This document shows positions 18,027 through 25,604 of a stretch of DNA of 64,000 bases, in pieces. Position numbers and translations under genes: made by a program. This DNA comes from Crocinitomicaceae bacterium. GTDB taxonomy: Bacteria > Bacteroidota > Bacteroidia > Flavobacteriales_D > Crocinitomicaceae. The stretch is taken from NCBI GenBank assembly GCA_024639405.1, contig JAHEIL010000001.1:62001-126000 (forward strand), in the 5' to 3' direction. A model generated the notes under the pieces. It was given only the letters and a program-made list of their open reading frames with translations, had not been told where the DNA came from and ran no database searches. Position 1 is the first letter of the stretch; each line of letters begins with the position of its first letter.

Positions 18027-19709
18027 TTATACTAATTTTCTGTATTTGATTCGTTTTGGGCCATTGTCCCCCAAACGTTTCTTTTTATTCTCCTCGTATT
18101 CTGTATAAGAACCTTCAAACCAATACACCTGTGAATCACCTTCAAACGCTAAAATATGTGTACAAATTCGATCTAAGAACCATCTGTCGTGAGAAATCAC
18201 AACAGCACAACCAGCAAAGTTCTGAATTCCTTCTTCTAAAGCTCTTAATGTATTGATGTCAATATCATTCGTTGGCTCATCCAATAATAACACATTGGCT
18301 TCTGTTTTCAAGGTCATGGCCAAATGCAAACGATTTCGCTCACCACCAGATAGAATTCCGACTTTTTTATTCTGATCTGAACCATTGAAATTGAATTTCG
18401 ACAAATAAGCTCTTGCATTAATCTTTTGATTTCCGATTTCAATTAATTCAAGGCCGTTTGAAACAACTTCAAAAACTGTTTTATCTGGATGAATGTCTTT
18501 ATGTGTTTGGTCAACATAGCCGATTTTAACCGTTTCACCAACTTCAAATTTCCCATTATCCGATGCTAATTCTCCCATGATCATTTTGAAGATGGTAGTT
18601 TTTCCAGCACCATTCGGACCAATAATACCAACGATTCCAGCAGGAGGTAATTTGAAATTCAAATCATCGTACAATAATTTTTCTCCAAATGATTTACCAA
18701 CATGCTCCGCATCAATAACATTGTTTCCTAAACGTGGTCCGTTTGGAATTGGCATTTCTAATACAGCTTCTTTTGCGTTGACATCTTCAGACAACATTTT
18801 GTCATAATTAGCAATACGGGCTTTGTTTTTCGCGTGACGTCCTTTTGGATTCATACGCACCCATTCTAACTCACGCGCTAACATTTTTTGTCGTTTTGAT
18901 TCCGATTTCTCTTCTTCTTTCAAACGGTTTCCTTTTTGTTCCAACCAAGAAGAATAATTTCCTTTCCAAGGAATACCTTCTCCTCTATCCAATTCTAGAA
19001 TCCATCCAGCAACATTGTCTAAGAAATAACGGTCGTGCGTTACAGCAATTACAGTTCCTTTGTATTGTTGTAAATGTTGTTCCAACCATTCAATTGACTC
19101 TGCATCTAAGTGATTGGTAGGTTCATCTAATAATAAAATATCAGGGTTTTGTAATAATAAACGACACAAAGCAACACGGCGTTTTTCTCCACCAGAAAGC
19201 GTTCCAATCAATTGATCGTCTGGAGGACAACGTAATGCATCCATGGCTCTGTCTAATTTTGAATCCAATTCCCAAGCATCTAACGCATCGATTTTATCAG
19301 AAACAGCACTTTGTCGTGCAATTAATTTATCCATTTTATCTGGATCATTTAATATCGCTTCATCCATAAAAGAATTGTTGATTTCTTCGTATTCTTTTAA
19401 AACGTCAACTGTTTCTTGCGCCCCTTCAAGCACTACTTCTTTAACAGTTTTTGTTAAATCTAAATCTGGCTCTTGTGCTAAATACCCCACTGAATAACCG
19501 GGTGAAAAAACAACATCACCTTGGTAAGATTTATCCAAACCAGCAATAATTTTCATTACGGTAGATTTACCAGAACCATTCAAACCAATGATTCCAATTT
19601 TTGCACCATAATAAAAGGATAAATAGATGTTTTTAATAATTTGTTTTCCTTGAGGTGTTGATTTTGAAACACCAACCATCGAAAAGATAACTTTTTTATC
19701 GTCAGACAT
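18027..19709 (-). CDS. ettA: Energy-dependent translational throttle protein EttA (ABC-F)
   Basis: An ABC-F ATPase with two nucleotide-binding domains and no membrane segment, 560 residues. Domain 1: GLNGSGKST, LSGGEKRRVAL, LLLDEPTNHLDAES. Domain 2: GPNGAGKTT, LSGGERNRLHLAM, LLLDEPTNDID. The interdomain linker with the charged helix KEEEKSESKRQKMLARELEW is the P-site tRNA interaction motif. The ARM-type insertion in domain 1 (about residues 95-140) is the feature that separates EttA from Uup and YbiT. EttA binds the ribosomal E site and gates the first peptide bond according to the ATP/ADP ratio. Confidence 0.95.
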   Translation of the reverse strand: MSDDKKVIFSMVGVSKSTPQGKQIIKNIYLSFYYGAKIGIIGLNGSGKSTVMKIIAGLDKSYQGDVVFSPGYSVGYLAQEPDLDLTKTVKEVVLEGAQETVDVLKEYEEINNSFMDEAILNDPDKMDKLIARQSAVSDKIDALDAWELDSKLDRAMDALRCPPDDQLIGTLSGGEKRRVALCRLLLQNPDILLLDEPTNHLDAESIEWLEQHLQQYKGTVIAVTHDRYFLDNVAGWILELDRGEGIPWKGNYSSWLEQKGNRLKEEEKSESKRQKMLARELEWVRMNPKGRHAKNKARIANYDKMLSEDVNAKEAVLEMPIPNGPRLGNNVIDAEHVGKSFGEKLLYDDLNFKLPPAGIVGIIGPNGAGKTTIFKMIMGELASDNGKFEVGETVKIGYVDQTHKDIHPDKTVFEVVSNGLELIEIGNQKINARAYLSKFNFNGSDQNKKVGILSGGERNRLHLAMTLKTEANVLLLDEPTNDIDINTLRALEEGIQNFAGCAVVISHDRWFLDRICTHILAFEGDSQVYWFEGSYTEYEENKKKRLGDNGPKRIKYRKLV

Positions 19710-19730
19710 TTTACTATGTTTTAATATAAT

Positions 19731-19973
19731 TTACTCTTGTTCAGGATTTCCCTCTTCTCTTGGTCCACGTTTATGAATAATTAGACCATTTAAAAAATTA
19801 CGTAAAAATTGATCACCACATTCTTTGTAGTTAGGATGGTCTTCTTTTCGAAATAAAGCACCAAGTTCACTTGCTGTTACTTTAAAATCAACTAATTTCA
19901 TTATTTCTATAATTTCATCATTACGCAAATGCAATGCTACTCTTAGTTTTTTTAGAATATCGTTATTTGTCAT
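19731..19973 (-). CDS. DUF1456 family protein (YehS-like)
   Basis: An 80-residue protein with the DUF1456 pattern: MTNNDILKKLRVALHLRNDEIIEIM, then LGALFRKEDHPNYKECGDQFLRNFLNGLI. E. coli YehS carries two such units; here there is one, as is common in Bacteroidota. The function is unknown. It is the first gene of the operon leading into ettA (21-base gap). Confidence 0.88.
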   Translation of the reverse strand: MTNNDILKKLRVALHLRNDEIIEIMKLVDFKVTASELGALFRKEDHPNYKECGDQFLRNFLNGLIIHKRGPREEGNPEQE

Positions 19974-19990
19974 TGTTCAATTTTTCTAAG

Positions 19991-19998
19991 CAAAAGTA
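19991..19998 (-). promoter_or_regulatory. -7 box of the DUF1456-ettA-VF530-pepD-DUF3820 operon
   Basis: TACTTTTG on the minus strand matches TAnnTTTG, 17 bases before the DUF1456 ATG. No convincing -33 box is seen. Confidence 0.5.
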
Positions 19999-20054
19999 CT
20001 AAAAACAAACGTATAAATCATTGTTGACATCAAGTTGTAATCAAAATAATAATC

Positions 20055-20086
20055 AAAAAAAAATCCCCAACTTTCGCTGAGGATTT
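20055..20086 (-). terminator. Rho-independent terminator after the DUF4389 gene
   Basis: On the minus strand an 11-base stem (AAATCCTCAGC pairing with GTTGGGGATTT, including two G-T pairs) closes a GAAA tetraloop. It is followed by a run of T (complement of 20063-20055). Confidence 0.8.
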
Positions 20087-20105
20087 AATTTTAAAATAAG
20101 TTGAA

Positions 20106-20696
20106 TTATGCTTCTTCTTCCAAAGAAAACGGAGGGTAAGTATCCGTTAAATAACCCATGTAAGCACTAACTCTAAATGCCCAACGCATTACACCTACCG
20201 AAAACCCATGCATTCCAGCAGGATATTTCCCGGTAAATAACACAATCCACCATGCGATAAAACGAACAAAAGAAGCTGCAATACTTAAAAAGTATAAACA
20301 AAATAAATGTGGAATATAGACATAGAAAATACCTAAGAAGAAACGTAATAATAATTTACCTCTACTAGAAGATTCTGGGCATTCTAATTCGATCCAAGTA
20401 TTCTCATCTTTTCCAGACAAACCGAAACTTGGATACCCATCAGATAAATTTGAAAATCTTGCCATCACTCTTAAATTCCATCTTTGTAAATTCAATTGAT
20501 AATTAAAAAAGGTTGGTGGAAATTTACCGGAAAATAAAATTATCCAAAAAGTTAGAAAGTTTAAAAACAAGCTTCCTATTAATACGAATAATAATAAAAA
20601 AGCATGCGGTAATAAAATGTACAACATTCCAAAGAATGTTCTAAGTAGTAATTCTCCACGAGAATACGATTCTTGGTGTTTAATTCCAAATTTCAT
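20106..20696 (-). CDS. Tandem DUF4389 membrane protein
   Basis: A 196-residue integral membrane protein made of two similar halves (about residues 1-95 and 108-192). Each half has the same order: S-R-G-x-L-L-R at a helix start, then ILLPHAF or VYIPHLF, a second hydrophobic helix ending in LFSGKFP or LFTGKYP, an R-W-x-x-R-V segment, and a terminal DGYPSF or DTYPPFSL. This is the DUF4389 signature duplicated within one protein. The function is unknown. It is monocistronic, with its own terminator. Two other uncharacterised envelope genes follow on the opposite strand. Confidence 0.85.
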   Translation of the reverse strand: MKFGIKHQESYSRGELLLRTFFGMLYILLPHAFLLLFVLIGSLFLNFLTFWIILFSGKFPPTFFNYQLNLQRWNLRVMARFSNLSDGYPSFGLSGKDENTWIELECPESSSRGKLLLRFFLGIFYVYIPHLFCLYFLSIAASFVRFIAWWIVLFTGKYPAGMHGFSVGVMRWAFRVSAYMGYLTDTYPPFSLEEEA

Positions 20697-20782
20697 AATT
20701 AGTAATAGTTTTAAGTTTATAGTAGAATAAATATATTTATAAATTTTCTATAAAGCAACAAATTTTAATTAATTTTAATCTT

Positions 20783-21400
20783 ATGAAACAAGTATCATTA
20801 TTAATTTTCTTAGTAATCATATTATTTTCCTGTGAAAAAGGAAAAGCTGATTTTGTTTTAAAAGGCACGATTAATGATGCAACTTTTTCAACAAAATTAG
20901 AAAATGCAATAGTAAGTTTATATCAAGTTGAAGCAGGTAGCAATGAGGAAACATATATTGGGACTCAAACACTTGGAAGTGATGGAAATTATTCATTTAA
21001 ATTTCCTCGTGATAACATGGAAAAATATATTTTACGCATAACAAAAGAAAACTATTTTCCATTAGAAGAAACCATCTATTTCTCTTCGTTATCTTTGAAT
21101 ACAGATAATATCAGAGATTATTCTACCACTGCAAAAGCATGGGTAAAGCTTGATTTTATTAATGACCCGAATTTTGGAGGGAACCAATTAGAATATACTA
21201 TTCAACAAGGAAAAGAAAATGTTGATGGTAGTTGTCAACACGGAACATACACCATTAATACATCTACCAGTTATTACTGTATTAACGATGGAAACCAGCT
21301 CTACTCCTATTTGTATTTTGCTTTTGGTCCGAATGATACTGGAGTAAAATCAATCATTACAACGCCATTTGACACAACTGAACTTACATTAACTTATTAA
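20783..21400 (+). CDS. Lipoprotein of unknown function
   Basis: A 205-residue protein with a lipoprotein signal (hydrophobic stretch ending LFSCEKGK), so it is probably anchored to the periplasmic or outer face of the envelope. The first 100 or so residues form a beta-sandwich reminiscent of carboxypeptidase-regulatory-like domains (VLKGTINDATFSTKLENAIVSLYQ, GSDGNYSFKFP). The second half is beta-rich and has a cysteine pair (residues about 151 and 166) that could form a disulfide. There is no catalytic motif. A weak -7-like box (TAATTTTA at 20770) lies five bases before the start. Confidence 0.7.
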   Translation: MKQVSLLIFLVIILFSCEKGKADFVLKGTINDATFSTKLENAIVSLYQVEAGSNEETYIGTQTLGSDGNYSFKFPRDNMEKYILRITKENYFPLEETIYFSSLSLNTDNIRDYSTTAKAWVKLDFINDPNFGGNQLEYTIQQGKENVDGSCQHGTYTINTSTSYYCINDGNQLYSYLYFAFGPNDTGVKSIITTPFDTTELTLTY

Positions 21401-21587
21401 ATAATTAGTTGAACCATCAGGAGTAATAAGTTTTTAAAGGGTTAAACTGTTTTTAAACTAATAGTTGTTAATTAAATACTGGCTAAATCTTTTGATTTTC
21501 AATATTTTAACTATAAATTTATTTTGGTTAAAAATGGCGGAAATCCGAAAAGCCTTATGAGTAGGAGCTAATTTAATTTATACTACT

Positions 21588-22103
21588 ATGGAAACAACTA
21601 CTATTGCAACAGAACAAAAAACAGAAAATTTTAATTTTTCCAATCATTTTCTTAAAGCCTTAATGTCAGCGCTTTATTATTTAATTATTTATATTCCATT
21701 CATTTTGCCTTTTGCAATTTGGGGGAAAGCAGCAGCTCGCTTAAGCATGTTATGGGAGTCAAAATCACTTGGGTATAACGAAGAAAATTCTGCATATCCA
21801 ATTTATAATTTTTACTTCAATTACATTGTAAATTTCATTTTTGATGCTTCAATGTTTTTAGTTTGGCCAATTGGTCTAATTATCACAATCATTGAATTGA
21901 CAAATAATGTGGATGCTATGGGGGCATTAACAATGTTATTTGGCTATTATTCATCTGTAATAGCAATGAGAGCAGGAAAAGAAATAGTGTTCTTTGTATT
22001 AAACACTTTAGTTTCATGGTTCATTTCTGTAATTGTAAACATTGGTCAATTAATCAAAAACATGTGGTTATTGAATATTGTAATCAAAAGAAAAGACGCA
22101 TAA
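21588..22103 (+). CDS. Inner-membrane protein of unknown function
   Basis: A 171-residue protein with a short hydrophilic N-terminus and about four hydrophobic segments (approximate residues 27-47, 83-107, 115-130, 135-165). The loop between the first and second (RLSMLWESKSLGYNEENSAYPIYNFYF) is aromatic-rich. I do not recognise a family. It is preceded by a 187-base gap in which I see no gene or clear promoter, and is followed by a strong bidirectional terminator. Confidence 0.7.
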   Translation: METTTIATEQKTENFNFSNHFLKALMSALYYLIIYIPFILPFAIWGKAAARLSMLWESKSLGYNEENSAYPIYNFYFNYIVNFIFDASMFLVWPIGLIITIIELTNNVDAMGALTMLFGYYSSVIAMRAGKEIVFFVLNTLVSWFISVIVNIGQLIKNMWLLNIVIKRKDA

Positions 22104-22124
22104 TAAAATCAAATATTTTTAACC

Positions 22125-22155
22125 AAAAAAGGCAGTTGAAAAACTGCCTTTTTTT
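22125..22155. terminator. Bidirectional terminator between convergent genes
   Basis: GGCAGTT (22131-22137) pairs with AACTGCC (22142-22148) around GAAA, flanked by an A-run on the left and a T-run on the right. It therefore serves both the plus-strand membrane protein gene and the minus-strand helicase gene, whose stop codon lies in the T-run. Confidence 0.9.
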
Positions 22156-23665
22156 ATTCGTCATCTAAAACTCCTCTTAATTTTTGTTTTAATTGGCGGT
22201 TATAAGTTTCAATTAAATATTTTAAATAATTTGGTGTACTTTTTGAAATACACTTTGTATATTGTTTCAAGCGGTGTTCAATGTGGTCTTGCAAAGAATT
22301 TACAAAGTCAATTGCTTGGTAAAAATCTTGGGATGCATTTTTTATAGCTTCAAAATGGTTGCTCAAAGACAACTCAACAGCTTCTTTTCCTTTTATTCCA
22401 TTCTCCATACATTCAAAATAAGCATCTTTAATACTAAACGCTTCAATTAAGGATGTATCAAATTGCTCTTTAAAAGATTTAGGGAATTCGAATTCTATTT
22501 CAAATTCTAAATCTTCATTTTCAGACAAACGAGATTCTAAAAAACGATCAGGGAATCGAAATGCATCTTGCCAATTTAAATAATCTTGCCACAAACCAAA
22601 ACGTCGAACGTTATTTCCTAGATCAATTAATTTGAACTGGTCTTTATTTGGTAACTTACGAGAACCACGACCAATCATTTGATGATACAACGTCAATGAT
22701 CTTGTAGCACGATTTAAAATAATCGTTTGAACTGTTGGTTCATCAAAACCAGTTGTCAAGATTCCAACGGATGTCAAAATCGCACCAGGAGTAGTTTTAA
22801 ACCAACTTAATACATCTTTTCGGTCTTTATCACTAAATGTAGAATCTAGATGTCTGATTTTGAATCCACGTTTTTTAAATGTTTCTTCAACTCGCAATGA
22901 TGTATCAATACCAGAATTGAAAATCAATGTTTTATCACCAATAGCAACTTCTTCGTAAGCAAACAATAACTTCTCTTGCATGAAATAATTTCCATAAACT
23001 TGATCAGAGCTATTGACTGTAAAATCACCATTCGAACCGATTTTTAAACCATGTAAATTAACATCATATGTAAATGTCTCAGCATTTGCTAAGTAACCTG
23101 ATTCAATTAAATTAGAGATACTTTCACCAACAATTAATTTATTGTAATTATCATTTAATGGTAAAGCTTTGTTACTGCTTAGTGGCGTAGCTGTTACACC
23201 AAGAATGTTACACCCTTCATAAAATTGAAAGATTTTACGAAAACTATTGTAATGTGCTTCATCAACAATTACCAATCCAACACCTTCAATGAAATTTTCG
23301 TCTTCATTCAAACGATTGTTCAACGTTTCAACCATTGCAATAAAACATGGGTATTCGCTCTGATCTGGAATCGTTTTTACATCGCTGTTGATGATTTTGT
23401 TGTTGACACCTATTGCATGTAATTGTTTTGAAGTTTGAACAGATAATTCAATTCTGTGTGTAAGAATTAATACCTTTTCATTTCTAGTTTCAATTATTTT
23501 TTTGGCAATTTCTGAGAAAATAACGGTTTTCCCACCACCTGTTGGCAATTGAAATAACAGGTTAAAATTCTTTCCGTTCTTTTCTAATTCCTCTACAATA
23601 GAATGTACAGTTTTCTCTTGAAATGGGTAAAGTGTTTTCGCTTCGTACAATTCTACATCGATCAT
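22154..23665 (-). CDS. DEAD/DEAH-box SF2 helicase
   Basis: A 503-residue superfamily 2 helicase of the SSL2/type-III-restriction-like group. Motif I is LPTGGGKTVIF, motif II DEAHYN, motif III GVTATPL, and motif VI QMIGRGSRKLP; motif V (TTGFDEPTVQTIILNRAT) is also present. The C-terminal 130 residues are helical and specific. It could unwind DNA or RNA in repair, but no partner gene (methylase, nuclease) lies next to it, so a restriction role is unlikely. It has a well-formed promoter and sits divergently from trxB. Confidence 0.88.
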   Translation of the reverse strand: MIDVELYEAKTLYPFQEKTVHSIVEELEKNGKNFNLLFQLPTGGGKTVIFSEIAKKIIETRNEKVLILTHRIELSVQTSKQLHAIGVNNKIINSDVKTIPDQSEYPCFIAMVETLNNRLNEDENFIEGVGLVIVDEAHYNSFRKIFQFYEGCNILGVTATPLSSNKALPLNDNYNKLIVGESISNLIESGYLANAETFTYDVNLHGLKIGSNGDFTVNSSDQVYGNYFMQEKLLFAYEEVAIGDKTLIFNSGIDTSLRVEETFKKRGFKIRHLDSTFSDKDRKDVLSWFKTTPGAILTSVGILTTGFDEPTVQTIILNRATRSLTLYHQMIGRGSRKLPNKDQFKLIDLGNNVRRFGLWQDYLNWQDAFRFPDRFLESRLSENEDLEFEIEFEFPKSFKEQFDTSLIEAFSIKDAYFECMENGIKGKEAVELSLSNHFEAIKNASQDFYQAIDFVNSLQDHIEHRLKQYTKCISKSTPNYLKYLIETYNRQLKQKLRGVLDDE

Positions 23666-23687
23666 TTGTCTACCAAATTTGGGGCTA

Positions 23688-23718
23688 CAAAAGTACTGCC
23701 TTTAATTCGAATAACAAA
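23688..23718 (-). promoter_or_regulatory. Promoter of the SF2 helicase gene
   Basis: On the minus strand the -33 box TTTG (23718-23715) and -7 box TACTTTTG (23695-23688) are separated by 19 bases. The leader between the -7 box and the ATG contains the palindrome CCAAATTTGG (23673-23682). Confidence 0.7.
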
Positions 23719-23766
23719 ATGTTTTGAATTATTTCATTTTTTAATTCAAACCTAAAATTTTACGCT

Positions 23767-23774
23767 TATTTTTG
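23767..23774 (+). promoter_or_regulatory. -7 box of trxB
   Basis: TATTTTTG fits TAnnTTTG and lies 33 bases before the trxB ATG. No clear -33 box is seen. Confidence 0.5.
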
Positions 23775-23807
23775 TTGTAACAAATTTATTTATAAAAACA
23801 ACATACA

Positions 23808-24758
23808 ATGAGCGAAATCGAAACAATCAATTGCCTTATTATTGGTTCTGGACCAGCAGGTTACACTGCTGCAATCTATGCTGCGCGTGCTGATATGAAA
23901 CCAGTTTTATACCAAGGTATGCAGCCAGGAGGACAATTAACGACAACAAATGAAGTTGAAAATTTCCCTGGTTATCCTGATGGGATCTCTGGACCTGAAA
24001 TGATGGTTCAATTAGAAGCACAAGCAAAAAGATTTGAAGCTGACATTCGTTTTGGATTTATTACCAAAGTTGATTTTTCTGGTCCTGTTCACAAATGCTG
24101 GACAGAAGATGGTAAAGAAATTCATGCAAAAACAATAATTATATCGACTGGAGCATCTGCAAAATATTTAGGTTTGCCAAGTGAACAAAAATACCTTGAG
24201 ATGGGTGGTGGTGTTTCTGCTTGTGCAGTTTGTGATGGTTTCTTCTACAGAGGTCAAGAAACAGTGATCGTTGGTGCTGGTGATTCAGCTTGTGAAGAAG
24301 CACATTACTTATCTAAATTATGTACTAAAGTAACGATGTTAGTTCGTAAAGAAGAATTTAGAGCTTCAAAAATCATGGCTGACCGTGTTAAAAACACGCC
24401 AAATATTGAAATTCTATTCAACACTGATACTGTTGAGGTATTGGGTGATGGAAATGGTGTAACTGGTGCTTTGGTTAAAAACAGTGTTTCTGGAGAAGAA
24501 AAAACAATTCCTTGTACTGGATTCTTCGTTGCTATTGGACACAAACCAAATACAGATATTTTCAAAGGATTTATAGATTTAGATGAAACAGGTTATATCA
24601 AATATGCTGAGCCAGGAACTTCTTTAACAAATGTACCTGGTGTATTTGTTGCAGGTGATGCTGCTGATAAGCGTTACAGACAAGCGATTACTGCTGCTGG
24701 AACAGGTTGTATGGCTGCGTTGGACGCTGAGCGATATTTAGCTGCTCAAGGCCACTAA
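23808..24758 (+). CDS. trxB: Thioredoxin-disulfide reductase
   Basis: An FAD/NADPH flavoenzyme of 316 residues that reduces thioredoxin. The FAD-binding GxGxxG motif is GSGPAGYTAA near the N-terminus. The redox pair is Cys139-Ala-Val-Cys142 (CAVCDG). The NADPH motif is VGAGDSACEEA, and the C-terminal FAD segment is GVFVAGDAADK. It is monocistronic: own promoter, and a bidirectional terminator shared with the convergent pcm gene. Confidence 0.97.
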   Translation: MSEIETINCLIIGSGPAGYTAAIYAARADMKPVLYQGMQPGGQLTTTNEVENFPGYPDGISGPEMMVQLEAQAKRFEADIRFGFITKVDFSGPVHKCWTEDGKEIHAKTIIISTGASAKYLGLPSEQKYLEMGGGVSACAVCDGFFYRGQETVIVGAGDSACEEAHYLSKLCTKVTMLVRKEEFRASKIMADRVKNTPNIEILFNTDTVEVLGDGNGVTGALVKNSVSGEEKTIPCTGFFVAIGHKPNTDIFKGFIDLDETGYIKYAEPGTSLTNVPGVFVAGDAADKRYRQAITAAGTGCMAALDAERYLAAQGH

Positions 24759-24780
24759 TATTTGAACTAGATTAAATAAA

Positions 24781-24808
24781 AAAAAGAAGCTTTAGGGCTT
24801 CTTTTTTT
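24781..24808. terminator. Bidirectional terminator between trxB and pcm
   Basis: AAGAAGC (24784-24790) pairs with GCTTCTT (24797-24803), loop TTTAGG, with an A-run before and a T-run after. It works for both converging genes. Confidence 0.85.
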
Positions 24809-24831
24809 ATTGTTTAAACTTTTTAAATTAC

Positions 24832-25479
24832 TTATTTCACAACTTGTTCTAACATTGGTACAAATTTAAACGTGCCCAATTCTTCAGTAATCAATTCGTT
24901 TTCTGCAATTTTGGTTATCAACTTCATGGTTTGCTCACTGCCTTCGCCAACTGGAATAACCATCTTCCCTCCTATTTTCAACTGATCAATTAAAGCTTGA
25001 GGAACATCAGGCGCTCCACATGTCACAATAATTTTATCAAAAGGTGCAAATGTTGGCAAACCTTTATAGCCATCTCCAAATGATAAGCGGGGATTGAAAT
25101 TAAAATCTTGAATGATTTTCTTCGCTTTTAGATACAATTCTTTTTGACGTTCTATAGAAAATACTTTCGCTCCTAATTCACACAGTATGCATGTTTGAAA
25201 TCCTGATCCCGTGCCTATTTCTAAAATCTTATCCCCTTTTTTAACATCTAATAATTGCGTTTGAAATGCAACTGTTATTGGATGCGATATCGTTTGACCA
25301 GCACCAATTTGAAATGCCTTATTACTATATGCTTGTTCTAAAAATGCTAAGTCTAAAAAAAAATGCCTTGGAATCTTAAAAAAAGCATCAAATATTGCTG
25401 GATTTGTAATGCGATTGTCCGCTTTTAATTCTTCAATTAATTGTTTTCTTAGTCCTTTGTGTTTAAATGAATCTTGCAT
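24832..25479 (-). CDS. pcm: Protein-L-isoaspartate O-methyltransferase
   Basis: Repairs age-damaged proteins by methylating L-isoaspartyl residues with S-adenosylmethionine. It is 215 residues long, the family length. SAM motif I is ILEIGTGSGFQTCIL. The family-specific segment before it, IGAGQTISHPITVAFQTQLL, is intact, as are VFSIERQKELY and the VTCGAPDVPQALIDQL motif. The start ATG at 25479 lies only four bases after a TACCTTTG -7 box. Confidence 0.96.
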   Translation of the reverse strand: MQDSFKHKGLRKQLIEELKADNRITNPAIFDAFFKIPRHFFLDLAFLEQAYSNKAFQIGAGQTISHPITVAFQTQLLDVKKGDKILEIGTGSGFQTCILCELGAKVFSIERQKELYLKAKKIIQDFNFNPRLSFGDGYKGLPTFAPFDKIIVTCGAPDVPQALIDQLKIGGKMVIPVGEGSEQTMKLITKIAENELITEELGTFKFVPMLEQVVK

Positions 25480-25483
25480 GATT

Positions 25484-25491
25484 CAAAGGTA
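25484..25491 (-). promoter_or_regulatory. -7 box of pcm, four bases before the ATG
   Basis: TACCTTTG on the minus strand, then AATC, then the ATG at 25479. The spacing predicts a leaderless or nearly leaderless transcript. Confidence 0.6.
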
Positions 25492-25572
25492 GGAAGAATT
25501 TTAAAATTGAGAATCATACTTTTAAGTTTTCAAATAATATCACTCACAGACCAATAATACACTTACTCTTAT

Positions 25573-25580
25573 TATATTTG
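25573..25580 (+). promoter_or_regulatory. -7 box of the carboxyltransferase operon
   Basis: TATATTTG matches TAnnTTTG, 24 bases before the ATG at 25605. Confidence 0.5.
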
Positions 25581-25604
25581 AATTCAATAAAAAACAATCT
25601 TTAA

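Noticed and set aside
22154-23665. SF2 helicase as part of a restriction or defence system
   Set aside because: No methylase, nuclease or other defence gene is adjacent; neighbours are trxB and an unknown membrane protein.
23673-23682. CCAAATTTGG palindrome in the helicase leader as an operator
   Set aside because: Ten-base AT-rich palindromes occur often by chance here and no second copy near another promoter was noticed.
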